Shown: piece after piece, positions 48,546 to 56,013 of the stretch
Layout of the letters: each line of letters opens with the position of its first letter
Position numbering within the stretch: the first letter of the stretch is position 1
Source of the DNA: JBGANR01 sp044222225
GTDB lineage: Bacteria; Actinomycetota; Actinomycetes; Mycobacteriales; Mycobacteriaceae
Direction of reading: 5' to 3'
Length of the DNA stretch: 64,000 bases
Assembly: GCA_044222225.1 (NCBI GenBank)
Contig: JBGANR010000013.1
Coordinates: 62,001 to 126,000, forward strand
Made by a program: the position numbers and the translations under genes
The notes under the pieces: generated by a model
Told to the model about the DNA's origin: nothing
Seen by the model: the letters and a program-made list of their open reading frames with translations, nothing else
Database searches by the model: none

Positions 48546-49586
48546 TCAAAACTCGATTGTCACATGCCCACTCGTCGGCCGCGCCTGACAGCCCAACACG
48601 TACCCGTCCGCCACATCCTCCGGGTCTAGGACGTCGTTGTTCGCCATCTCGACGCTGCCCGACGTCACCGTGCAGACGCACGACCCGCACTCGCCCTCCT
48701 GGCAGGAGTACGGCGCATCCAGACCCGCGGCCAGCAGGATGTCGACGAGCGTCTGCGACTTCGGCCAGGTCAGCGAGTGCGTCTTGCCGTCCAGCTCGAC
48801 GTCGACGGTCGCGGCCTCGGCCAGCTCTTCGGCGCTCGCCTCAGCGACCTCGATGTCGACGAACGGATCGCCCGAGAGCGAGTTGAACGGCTCGGTGTGC
48901 ACCCGCTTGTGGTCGGCGCCGACGGCGGCCAGTGCGTCGTGGACAGCCGTCATGAACGGCCCGGGCCCGCAGACGAACGTCTCCCGCTCGACGGAACCCC
49001 GCAGCCGCGAGGCCAAAGCCTCCACGGTCGGATGCCCGGATTCGGCGTCGTACCACCGGTCGACCACCAGCCGGTCGCCGTAGCGGGCCAGCAGCTCGTT
49101 GATCTCCGCGGCGAAGATCTCGTCGCCGCGATCACGGTTGGCGTAGAAGAGCACCGCCGTCCCCGACGCCGCGAGCACCGATTTGAGGATCGACATGACG
49201 GGCGTGACGCCGCTGCCCGCGGCGATGAGCAGCACGTCCGCGTCGAGGTCGTGCGGCACGAACACCCCGCTGGGTGGCAGCAGTTCGAGCTCGTCGCCGG
49301 CCGTCACCTCACGGCATAGCCACTGCGAGCCGTAGCCGTCGGGTGTCGCCTTGACGGTGAACTTCGGCTTGGCGTCGACGCCTGGCGCCGAGGCCAGCGA
49401 GTAGCAGCGGGCCACAGACCCCGTCAGTTCGCTGGGCACGCGTACGGTGATGAACTGGCCCGGTCGATACCCGAACGCCGTGCCGGTGGGGACGTCGATG
49501 ACAAACGACTTGGCGTCCGGTGTCTCGACGATCACCTCGGCGACGGTGACGATGACGCTGCGGGAACAGTGCGGGGCCAGAGCCAT
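48546..49586 (-). CDS. kshB: KshB-like ferredoxin reductase (3-ketosteroid 9alpha-hydroxylase reductase)
   Basis: Electron-transfer flavoprotein of 346 residues. It has an FAD domain (ARCYSLASAP near residues 59-68), an NAD(P)H domain (LLIAAGSGVTPVMSILKSVL, then FVCGPGPFMTAVHDAL), and a C-terminal plant-type [2Fe-2S] ferredoxin domain with CQEGECGSC...C near residues 295-303. The pattern GSVARCYSL, WLC, SGxTPxMSI, CGPGPFM and VELDGKTHSLTWP fits my recollection of mycobacterial KshB, which reduces the oxygenase KshA in steroid ring opening. PaaE-type and other class IA reductases share the layout. It is downstream of an AMACR gene, which also fits sterol catabolism. Confidence 0.78.
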   Translation of the reverse strand: MALAPHCSRSVIVTVAEVIVETPDAKSFVIDVPTGTAFGYRPGQFITVRVPSELTGSVARCYSLASAPGVDAKPKFTVKATPDGYGSQWLCREVTAGDELELLPPSGVFVPHDLDADVLLIAAGSGVTPVMSILKSVLAASGTAVLFYANRDRGDEIFAAEINELLARYGDRLVVDRWYDAESGHPTVEALASRLRGSVERETFVCGPGPFMTAVHDALAAVGADHKRVHTEPFNSLSGDPFVDIEVAEASAEELAEAATVDVELDGKTHSLTWPKSQTLVDILLAAGLDAPYSCQEGECGSCVCTVTSGSVEMANNDVLDPEDVADGYVLGCQARPTSGHVTIEF

Positions 49587-49665
49587 GCGGTGGTCGGAAC
49601 CTTCCGGTCGACGGGCCGCGGCACGGCCCGGTGCGCGGGGGAGTCGGTCGGTCCCGCGTCGGCGT

Positions 49666-49842
49666 ATCAGTCGACCCGAAGTTTATCCGCCGCGGCCACG
49701 TTGCTCGGCATCTGGGGCGCAGGGGATCAGTCGATCCGAAGTCATCCGCCGCCACCGCGCCCGGCACTTGGTGCGGCGGATCAGTCGACCCAGAGCTCGT
49801 CCGCCGCGGCGGCCACGCGCGCAGGCCCCTGGGGTGCGGCGA
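49666..49842. repeat. Three degenerate tandem copies of the AMACR gene end
   Basis: Units starting ATCAGTCGA at 49666, 49726 and 49780 have a period of 54-60 bases. The third is the real 3' end of the AMACR gene (stop at 49781-49783). The other two lie downstream of it and repeat the coding sequence of the last 18 or so residues plus the stop, with several differences, so they are old. Confidence 0.8.
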
Positions 49843-50863
49843 GCGGCGTCCGGGAGAACCGCGGCGCCGGCTGCGCCTGCATGACGCCGTCGGTCTCGCC
49901 GACGGCCTGCCGGGCGGCCATATGAGCATCGCCGGGCACCTCGGCGAACGAGAGCACCGGCGTCGTGCAGGCGTCGGTGTCGCCGAAGACGGCATCCCAT
50001 TCGTCGCGGGTCTTCGTCATGAACACCGCCGCGATCCGGCCGCGCAGCTCGGGCCAGCGCGAGACGTCGAGCTGATGCGGCAGGTCGGCACCGGCGAGGC
50101 CGAGACCGTCCAACAGTTGCGCGTAGAACTGCGGTTCGATGGCGCCGACGGCCATGTACCGCCCGTCGGCGCAGGTGTAGGTGTCGTAGAACGGGGCGGC
50201 GCCGTCGAGGAAGTTGACGCCGCGCTCGTCGCGCCACATCCCGGTGCCGAGGAAGCTCCACATCATCTGCCCGAGCACCGACGCGCCGTCGACCATCGCC
50301 ACGTCGAGCACCTGGCCCTTGCCGGACGTCGCGCGCTCGACGAGCGCGGCGAGCACGCCGACGACGAGGAACATGGAGCCGCCGCCGAAATCGCCGACGA
50401 GATTGAGCGGCGGCACCGGCCGCTCGCCGGCCCGGCCGATGGCGTGCAGCAGACCGGTGCGAGCGATGTAGTTGATGTCGTGCCCGGCGCGCGGGGCCAT
50501 CGGGCCGTCCTGCCCCCAGCCGGTCATCCGGGCGTAGATCAGCCGTTCGTTGACGGCGGCGCAGTCGTCCGGCCCGTAGCCGAGCCGTTCCATGACGCCG
50601 GGCCGGAACCCCTCGACCACGACGTCGGCGCGGGCGATGAGTCCCATCACCTTCGCGTGGTCGGCGGGGTCCTTGTGGTTCGCCTCGACGATCGTGCGCG
50701 AGCGCAGCAGTGCGTCGGCGGGCCCGCTGCCGGCGGGAAGCTGCCCGGCCCGCTGTACGCGGACGACGTCGGCGCCGAGATCGGCGAGCAGCATCGCCCC
50801 GTGCGGTCCGGGCCCCAGCCCGGCGAACTCGAGCACCCGGATCCCCGCGAGCGGACCTGCCAT
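49781..50863 (-). CDS. Alpha-methylacyl-CoA racemase (CoA-transferase family III)
   Basis: Family III CoA-transferase/racemase of 360 residues, the same length as the characterised mycobacterial enzyme MCR. It epimerises 2-methylacyl-CoAs from branched fatty acids and sterol side chains. The catalytic pair is visible: His128 in AGHDINYIA and an Asp in LVGDFGGGS about 30 residues later. N-terminal GIRVLEFAGLGPGPHGAMLLADLGADVV is typical. The ATG at 50863 follows GAGGAGGC; the frame extends upstream but that part overlaps a promoter-like region. Neighbour kshB on the same strand supports a sterol-related role. Other family III CoA-transferases are the alternative. Confidence 0.88.
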   Translation of the reverse strand: MAGPLAGIRVLEFAGLGPGPHGAMLLADLGADVVRVQRAGQLPAGSGPADALLRSRTIVEANHKDPADHAKVMGLIARADVVVEGFRPGVMERLGYGPDDCAAVNERLIYARMTGWGQDGPMAPRAGHDINYIARTGLLHAIGRAGERPVPPLNLVGDFGGGSMFLVVGVLAALVERATSGKGQVLDVAMVDGASVLGQMMWSFLGTGMWRDERGVNFLDGAAPFYDTYTCADGRYMAVGAIEPQFYAQLLDGLGLAGADLPHQLDVSRWPELRGRIAAVFMTKTRDEWDAVFGDTDACTTPVLSFAEVPGDAHMAARQAVGETDGVMQAQPAPRFSRTPLAAPQGPARVAAAADELWVD

Positions 50864-50899
50864 GACGCCTCCTCGAACGACGTGCCTGCAAACAAACTT

Positions 50900-50920
50900 A
50901 CTGTGACAGTGTGTCACTGT
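50900..50920. promoter_or_regulatory. Palindromic operator candidate upstream of AMACR
   Basis: GTGACA (50903-50908) and TGTCAC (50912-50917) form a perfect inverted repeat with a three-base spacer, with AC/GT matching one base further out. It lies 40 bases before the AMACR start, where a TetR- or GntR-type regulator could block transcription. Confidence 0.55.
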
Positions 50921-50964
50921 AGTTCTCGCTCGTATCCGCCTCGCGACCCGGGCCGAAACCCGGA

Positions 50965-52254
50965 TCAGCGCGGGTTGGCGGCCGCCTTCCGGTACGAGCG
51001 CACGGCCGGGTAGGCGAACAGCACGAGCAGGCTGATGCTCCAGGCCAGGCACTTGACGAGGTTGTCGGCCAGCGGCCCGCCGGCGGCGAGCGACCGGATC
51101 ACCTCGACGGCGCACGTCATCGGCTGGTTGCGGACCACCGGCTGCAACCACTCGGGATAGGACTCGATCGGCGAGAATCCCGAGTTGAAGAACATCAGCA
51201 GGCTCGAGATCAGCGACACGAGCGGCACGACGATCTTGCCCATCTCGCTGAGGCCGAGGGTGAGCACCATCGCCGAATACGCGGCACCGTAGAGCAGCGC
51301 GATGCCGAAGATCGCGAGCGCGGGCAGCATGCCCTGGGTGAAGCGGAAGCCGATGAGGTGGCCCGCGGCGAGGATGATCGCCGTCGCCGACAGGATCCGG
51401 ACGAGTTCGCACAGGATCCGCGAGCTCAGGTCGGCCGTCCGGTGGATCGGCAGCGCGTAGAGGCGTTGCAGCAGGCCGGTGCGTCTCTCCTCGGCGAGCG
51501 TCACACCCGCGGCGAGCGAGCCGAACATCGCACTCACCAGCACGACGAGCGGCACGGTGCCGAACGCGCTGTTCTGTCCGGTGGCCTCGCCGACGACGTC
51601 GCCGAGCACCACCTTGAACATCATCATGCTGACGATGGGGAACAGCAGGCTCTGCAGCAGCGTGCCGGCGTCACGCGACCAGACGAGCAGCTGACGTCCG
51701 GTGAGCACCCGCGTGTCGTGCACCCAGGCCTTGAGTCCGTGCTCGGACGTCGGCCGGATGACGAGACCGGGCGGGAACGACGTCGCGCCGGCGACGAGCT
51801 CGCTGCCCGGCCCGCTCGACGGCCGCTGCGCGGGCAGCCCGGAGATGGTGCCCCGGGTACCGCGGGCCATCCGCTCGGCGGCGGTGCGCAGTTCGCGCCG
51901 CGACTCGAACGCGAGCACCTCGGTCGCGGGGTCCGTCAGCTTGGGCAGGGTGACGGTCGGCGCGTCCCAGAGTGCGGCGACGCTGGAGAGCGAGATGCCC
52001 TCGGTGGCCCATTCCGGCTCGTCGATGGGCTGGTCGCGGCTCGGCCGCGGTCCGACGACGGCACGCACGGCCGACGACGGCCCGAGCGAGACCGCGCGGA
52101 ACGAGCCGGTCGCCTCCCGCGGCGACGAGCCGAGCGAGGCGACCCGGAACGACCCGGTGGCCGACGATCCGCCGGTCTCCGCGGCCCGCCGGAACGACCC
52201 CGTCGTCTCCGAGGTGGGGCGCTCGTCGTCGCCGTCGGTGATCTCCCACGACAT
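50965..52254 (-). CDS. ABC-2 type exporter permease with long N-terminal extension
   Basis: Permease of 429 residues. The last 270 or so form an ABC-2/DrrB domain with six hydrophobic segments (landmarks LLFPIVSMMMFKVVLGDVV, LVVLVSAMFGSLAAGVTLAE, GFRFTQGMLPALAIFGIALL). The first 150 residues are Ser/Thr/Pro-rich and disordered and carry three TGSFR repeats at residues 18-22, 33-37 and 49-53. Its ATG overlaps the stop of the upstream permease (TGATG). With that permease and the ATPase it forms a DrrAB-type exporter divergent from the MbtH/NRPS genes. Confidence 0.85.
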   Translation of the reverse strand: MSWEITDGDDERPTSETTGSFRRAAETGGSSATGSFRVASLGSSPREATGSFRAVSLGPSSAVRAVVGPRPSRDQPIDEPEWATEGISLSSVAALWDAPTVTLPKLTDPATEVLAFESRRELRTAAERMARGTRGTISGLPAQRPSSGPGSELVAGATSFPPGLVIRPTSEHGLKAWVHDTRVLTGRQLLVWSRDAGTLLQSLLFPIVSMMMFKVVLGDVVGEATGQNSAFGTVPLVVLVSAMFGSLAAGVTLAEERRTGLLQRLYALPIHRTADLSSRILCELVRILSATAIILAAGHLIGFRFTQGMLPALAIFGIALLYGAAYSAMVLTLGLSEMGKIVVPLVSLISSLLMFFNSGFSPIESYPEWLQPVVRNQPMTCAVEVIRSLAAGGPLADNLVKCLAWSISLLVLFAYPAVRSYRKAAANPR

Positions 52255-53069
52255 CAGTGCGCCTCCCGTCGAGCCGAGACGATCCAGGCGACCGCCGCCG
52301 CGACGGCGACGCCGGTGAGCCAGAGCACGGACGGGATCGCGTCGTGCGGCGTGAAGGTGCCGGCGTCGATACCGCGCATGACGCCGACGAACTGCGAGAG
52401 CGGCTGATTACGAGCGAAACCCCGGATCCACTCGGGGAAACGCTGCTCGGGGACGAAACCCGTCGACAGCATGCCGAGCAGCAGCTGCGGGAGCGCGAGC
52501 GCCTGGCTCGTGGCCGCCGGGTTGCGCGTGATGGAGCCGACGACGTCCGCGGCCGCCGCGAGCACCATGCCCACGACGTAGGCGGAGAGGAGGAAGGCCG
52601 CCGTCCGCCCGATGCCGGCCTCAGGACGCCAGCCGATGGCCAGGCCGGCGATGACGGCCCAGATCAGCGACACGAGGAGCAGCGCTGCGTTCGCGGTGAG
52701 CCGCGCCATCGGCGCGGCCAGCGGATGCACGGGCATCGTCCGCAGCCGGTTGGTGAGGCCGCGGGCCCCGTCCGTCGCCGCGGACATGGCGGCCGACGTC
52801 GCCACGAAGCCCACGGACTGCAGACAGATGACGGGCATGAGGAACGTCGCGTAGTTCATGGACGGATCGGTGTCCATGATCTTGCGCAGCGGGATGTAGA
52901 AGCAGATCGTCAGCAGGATCGGGGAGAGCACCGACAGCACGAACTCGCCGGAGCGCAGCTTGGTCAGCAGCGCGCGGCGCGCCAGCGCTCCCCATTGCGA
53001 GAACCCCGTCGGCCGCGGCCGGACGTGCGCCGTGGCGGTGCCGACGATGCGGAACGTCGACTCCGTCAC
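52254..53069 (-). CDS. ABC-2 type exporter permease
   Basis: Permease of 271 residues with six hydrophobic segments (landmarks FVLSVLSPILLTICFYIPL, LLLVSLIWAVIAGLAIGW, AFLLSAYVVGMVLAAAADV). ABC-2/DrrB family, with the conserved LRTMPVHPLA and GFVPEQRFPEWIRGFARNQP regions. The start is GTG at 53069, which overlaps the ATPase stop (GTGA). Its own stop overlaps the next permease start, so the three proteins are translated as one coupled unit. Confidence 0.87.
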   Translation of the reverse strand: MTESTFRIVGTATAHVRPRPTGFSQWGALARRALLTKLRSGEFVLSVLSPILLTICFYIPLRKIMDTDPSMNYATFLMPVICLQSVGFVATSAAMSAATDGARGLTNRLRTMPVHPLAAPMARLTANAALLLVSLIWAVIAGLAIGWRPEAGIGRTAAFLLSAYVVGMVLAAAADVVGSITRNPAATSQALALPQLLLGMLSTGFVPEQRFPEWIRGFARNQPLSQFVGVMRGIDAGTFTPHDAIPSVLWLTGVAVAAAVAWIVSARREAH

Positions 53070-54451
53070 CGGCCGCCCCGCCACTGATCGGGGGAGGCGT
53101 GCCGGCCGCGCTGCGACGGCGGCGCCGGCCAGGTGCCGTTCTGTTGCTGCGGGAGCTCGCCCTGATCGGGCTGCGGCGCATGCCGCGGCGGAACCGGTGC
53201 GACGGGCGGGATCGGCGAGACGGGCGACACCGGCGGACGGGCGGCCGGGAAGACCTCGGTGGCCTCGGCCTCGCCGATGTCGTCGGGATCGGCCGCCGCG
53301 TACACGTCGGTCGCCTCGTCCGATGCGGCCGCGGGGGGTTCGTCGTCGGGATCCCGGTACATCGCGACGGCGTCGTCGCGATATGGCGCGGGGACGACCG
53401 GCGGCGGCGTGGCGGCCTCGGCGGGCTCGTCGTTCACGCGGGGCGCGTGGCTGCGGCTCGTGCCGTCGGTGGACCGGGACGTCAGCCGGAGGAAGACGTC
53501 GTCGAGCGACGGCCGCCGCAGGCCGACGTCGGCCAGATCGATGCCCGCGAGCTCGGTGCGGCTGACGACGTCGATGAGCGTGCCGGTGCCGGCGAGTGCG
53601 GGCACCGAGACCGTGCCGCGCGAGCGGTCGACGGACGGCTCGCCGTCGGCGAGGTCGGCCACCAGCTCGATGATCCGATCGATGTCGGCCGCCTTCGTCG
53701 GCGCGATCTCGCAGAGGGTGCCGCCGGCGCGCTGCTTGAGCTCGTTCGGCGTGCCCTCGGCGATGATGCGGCCGGAGTCGATGACGACGATGTTGTCGGC
53801 GAGCAGATCGGCCTCTTCGAGGTACTGCGTCGTGAGCAGCGTCGTGATGCCCAGCTCGCGGAGCTGCATGACGATGTCCCAGACGTCCTGCCGGCTGCGG
53901 GGATCGAGGCCCGTGGTCGGCTCGTCGAGGAAGACGACCTCGGGCCGCACGACGAGCCCGCACGCGATGTCGATGCGGCGGCGCATGCCGCCGGAGTACT
54001 GCCCGACGCGTCGCCCGGCCGCGTCCTTGAGGGAGAAGGCGCTGAGCAGCTCGTCGGCGCGACGCGCGGCGTGCAGCTTGGGCAGGCCGAGCAGCCGGCC
54101 GAAGAGGATGAGGTTCTCGCGGCCGGACAACGCCTCGTCGAGGGCCGCGTACTGCCCGGTGAGCATGATCGAACGGCGTACCCCGGCGGGATCCTTGGCC
54201 ACGTCGTGCCCGGCGATGTGGGCGGTGCCCTCATCGGGCTTGAGCAGCGTGGCCAGCATGTTGACGACCGTCGTCTTGCCGGCGCCGTTCGGGCCGAGCA
54301 GGCCCAGCACGGTGCCCGCGGGTACTCGGAAACTCACATCGTCGACGGCGACGAAATCTTTGAAGCGCTTGACGAGACCGTCGACGACGATGGCGTCGGC
54401 GTCAGGTCCCAATGCGCTCTGCCAGGGGCTGACGCGAAACGGCGAACGCAC
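53066..54451 (-). CDS. DrrA-type ABC transporter ATP-binding protein
   Basis: ATPase of 461 residues energising the two permeases. The nucleotide-binding domain shows LLGPNGAGKTT (Walker A), GQYSGGMRRRIDIA (signature), VVFLDEPTTGLDPRS (Walker B and D-loop) and a switch-region TTQYLEEAD. This is the daunorubicin-resistance DrrA pattern. After about residue 350 comes a Pro/Asp/Ala-rich tail of more than 110 residues unusual for the family. The GTG at 54451 is chosen because AAAGGAAG lies eight bases upstream; an in-frame ATG at 54523 lacks such a site. Its position beside an NRPS suggests export of the peptide product. Confidence 0.88.
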   Translation of the reverse strand: MRSPFRVSPWQSALGPDADAIVVDGLVKRFKDFVAVDDVSFRVPAGTVLGLLGPNGAGKTTVVNMLATLLKPDEGTAHIAGHDVAKDPAGVRRSIMLTGQYAALDEALSGRENLILFGRLLGLPKLHAARRADELLSAFSLKDAAGRRVGQYSGGMRRRIDIACGLVVRPEVVFLDEPTTGLDPRSRQDVWDIVMQLRELGITTLLTTQYLEEADLLADNIVVIDSGRIIAEGTPNELKQRAGGTLCEIAPTKAADIDRIIELVADLADGEPSVDRSRGTVSVPALAGTGTLIDVVSRTELAGIDLADVGLRRPSLDDVFLRLTSRSTDGTSRSHAPRVNDEPAEAATPPPVVPAPYRDDAVAMYRDPDDEPPAAASDEATDVYAAADPDDIGEAEATEVFPAARPPVSPVSPIPPVAPVPPRHAPQPDQGELPQQQNGTWPAPPSQRGRHASPDQWRGGR

Positions 54452-54571
54452 TCGGCGACTTCCTTTCTCGGCCTTGGTCCGGTTCACCGTATCGCACCTG
54501 CGCTTTGTAACGCGGGGATACACTCAACCGATAGTTGGTCGATGATGTGCAATCGTAGAAGGGAGGTCGCC

Positions 54572-54889
54572 GTGTCGAACACTTCGGGTGGGTCGTACGC
54601 CGACGACTCACGGCGTGATTCGGCCCAGCTGTTCGACCTCGTCGAACGGGCGGCATCGGTCAACGGGGCCGACGTCGCGTTCAACGGGGGGTGCACGTTC
54701 GCGGAGCTCGCGGCGCGTACGCGACTGTTCGCGGGAGTCGTGTCAGACGGATCGGGAACGATGGACTCGGCGCTGACGATGGCGCTCGTCACATCGCGCC
54801 CGGACCTTGCGGCTGCTGGACCCACGCAGTTGCACTGTACGCTGTCGATCGTCCGCTCAAGGGCCTTCGCCGCCGTCGCCGCGGCCTGA
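54572..54889 (+). CDS. Small protein resembling an adenylation-domain N-terminal edge (stub 1)
   Basis: Protein of 105 residues starting at GTG behind GGGAGG. The segment LFDLVERAASVNGADVAFNG, then CTFAELAARTRLFAG, copies the pattern at the start of NRPS adenylation domains (compare the NRPS in this window: DLWRARVATDPEAVAVVDG and YTVAELDADADRVAALL). The rest, SALTMALVTSRPDLAAAG, is shared with stub 2. No ATP-binding or core motifs follow, so it cannot be an adenylation enzyme. It lies between the divergent exporter and mbtH. Function unknown. Confidence 0.65.
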   Translation: MSNTSGGSYADDSRRDSAQLFDLVERAASVNGADVAFNGGCTFAELAARTRLFAGVVSDGSGTMDSALTMALVTSRPDLAAAGPTQLHCTLSIVRSRAFAAVAAA

Positions 54890-54948
54890 GGCGTCGTCGA
54901 CGCACCGCGCGGCGCTGACCCGTTCCGTAAGCAGAGAGGCATTCTCAC

Positions 54949-55167
54949 GTGAGCAACCCCTTCGATGACGATGAGGGCCGGTTCTACGTTCTCGTCAACG
55001 ATGAGGGGCAGCACTCCCTCTGGCCGACGTTCTCCGCGATCCCCGCGGGCTGGACGAAGGTCTTCGGTGAGGACTCCCGCCAGGCGTGCTTGAACTACGT
55101 CAACGAGAACTGGACCGATCTGCGTCCGAAGAGCCTGATCCGCGCCATGGAGGATCGGCAGAAGTAG
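54949..55167 (+). CDS. mbtH: MbtH-like NRPS accessory protein
   Basis: MbtH-family protein of 72 residues that binds adenylation domains and helps them fold or work. The family signature is clear: NPFDDDEGRFYVLVNDEGQH near the N-terminus, SLWPTFSAIPAGW, and a C-terminal NYVNENWTDLRPKSL with the conserved tryptophans. It serves the NRPS encoded less than 1 kb downstream. A perfect palindromic terminator follows. Confidence 0.96.
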   Translation: MSNPFDDDEGRFYVLVNDEGQHSLWPTFSAIPAGWTKVFGEDSRQACLNYVNENWTDLRPKSLIRAMEDRQK

Positions 55168-55199
55168 ACGGGTGTACACCCCCGTCGCGGTCTGACCTC

Positions 55200-55229
55200 A
55201 GCGAGCTCCAAGAATTCTTGGAGCTCGCT
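55200..55229 (+). terminator. Palindromic terminator after mbtH
   Basis: Perfect 30-base palindrome made of AGCGAGCTCCAAGAA and its complement, with no spacer, followed by CCAATTTTG. It would terminate the stub 1-mbtH transcript. Confidence 0.8.
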
Positions 55230-55246
55230 CCAATTTTGCCTATTGG

Positions 55247-55283
55247 TTTACGCGCGCGTAGGTCTTTGCCTATGCTAACCGTT
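55247..55283 (+). promoter_or_regulatory. Promoter with a possible DtxR/IdeR-type box
   Basis: TTTACG (55247-55252), 18 bases, TATGCT (55271-55276) is a reasonable promoter for stub 2 and perhaps the NRPS. Positions 55265-55283 match the 19-base iron-box consensus (TWAGGTTAGSCTAACCTWA) at about 13 of 19 positions, with a perfect right half-site, GCTAACC. Overlap with the -10 would allow repression by iron-loaded DtxR/IdeR. The match is modest. Confidence 0.4.
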
Positions 55284-55331
55284 AAGGGGAGCACGCGCGC
55301 AGACGTGCCGATACGGCAGTAGGGAAGACCC

Positions 55332-55727
55332 ATGAATCCGATGGCAGGACGTGTCGCTGACGCGGCGATCGACGGGGCGCAGCTCGCCAGTGTGCTGTCC
55401 ACCGTCGCCACTCTTCATCCCGAGCGGGTGGTCGTGCGATTCCGGTGCCACTCGGTGACCTATCGCCAGCTGAACGACGAGGCGCGTCGACTTCGCGCCG
55501 TCATGCGGGCGCAGCGGATGAGCGACAACTCGGCCGTCGTCGGCGCCGTGTTCACGTGTGTCCCGGCGCTCGCCGAGGCCGATCCCATGATCATCGCGGG
55601 CGTCATCGACGAGACCATCGCGCGGATCACGCGCGACGGCGAGGAGTTCACCGCTCCGGCGCCGTCCTGGGGTCTCTCGACGGGCGAGTTCGACCTGCGC
55701 GAGGTGTCGCGCAGGATGCGCCTGTAG
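55332..55727 (+). CDS. Small protein resembling an adenylation-domain N-terminal edge (stub 2)
   Basis: Protein of 131 residues. It shares the plan of stub 1: AQLASVLSTVATLHPERVVV followed by VTYRQLNDEARRLRAVM, the pattern of an adenylation-domain start, and then SAVVGAVFTCVPALAEAD, which parallels stub 1. A further 45 residues (VIDETIARITRDGEEFTAPA and beyond) are unique. No catalytic motif of the ANL superfamily is present. It precedes the NRPS by 286 bases with a terminator-like hairpin between. Confidence 0.7.
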   Translation: MNPMAGRVADAAIDGAQLASVLSTVATLHPERVVVRFRCHSVTYRQLNDEARRLRAVMRAQRMSDNSAVVGAVFTCVPALAEADPMIIAGVIDETIARITRDGEEFTAPAPSWGLSTGEFDLREVSRRMRL

Positions 55728-55832
55728 CGATACGGTCGTAAGGGCCGTTCGGCCGAAGCCTCCCTGATGGGCGGGGGCGTCAGGTTCTCCCACGGTATGA
55801 ATCGGGGGGCCGCGACGCTCCCGCCCCTCGTT

Positions 55833-55860
55833 CGCTCGTCCGCGCCTGCGCGGGCGAGCG
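55833..55860 (+). terminator. Hairpin between stub 2 and the NRPS
   Basis: CGCTCGTCCGCG (55833-55844) pairs with CGCGGGCGAGCG (55849-55860), with one wobble and a CCTG loop, followed by CTCTTGTC. It is probably a terminator or attenuator ahead of the NRPS gene. The remaining bases to 56013 hold an AT-richer patch (about 55900-55920) but no clear promoter. Confidence 0.6.
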
Positions 55861-56013
55861 CTCTTGTCACTGCAGACTTGTGTCGGCACGGCACCCTCAC
55901 ATAAGAGATAAAGTCTTACGGGTGTCGCGGCGGACTGATTCGTCGCGCCTGGCGAGCGCCGCCGTCTCGGGGCGCCTTCCGGTGATGTGTCGGTCGGGTG
56001 AGGGAGTGTTGGT

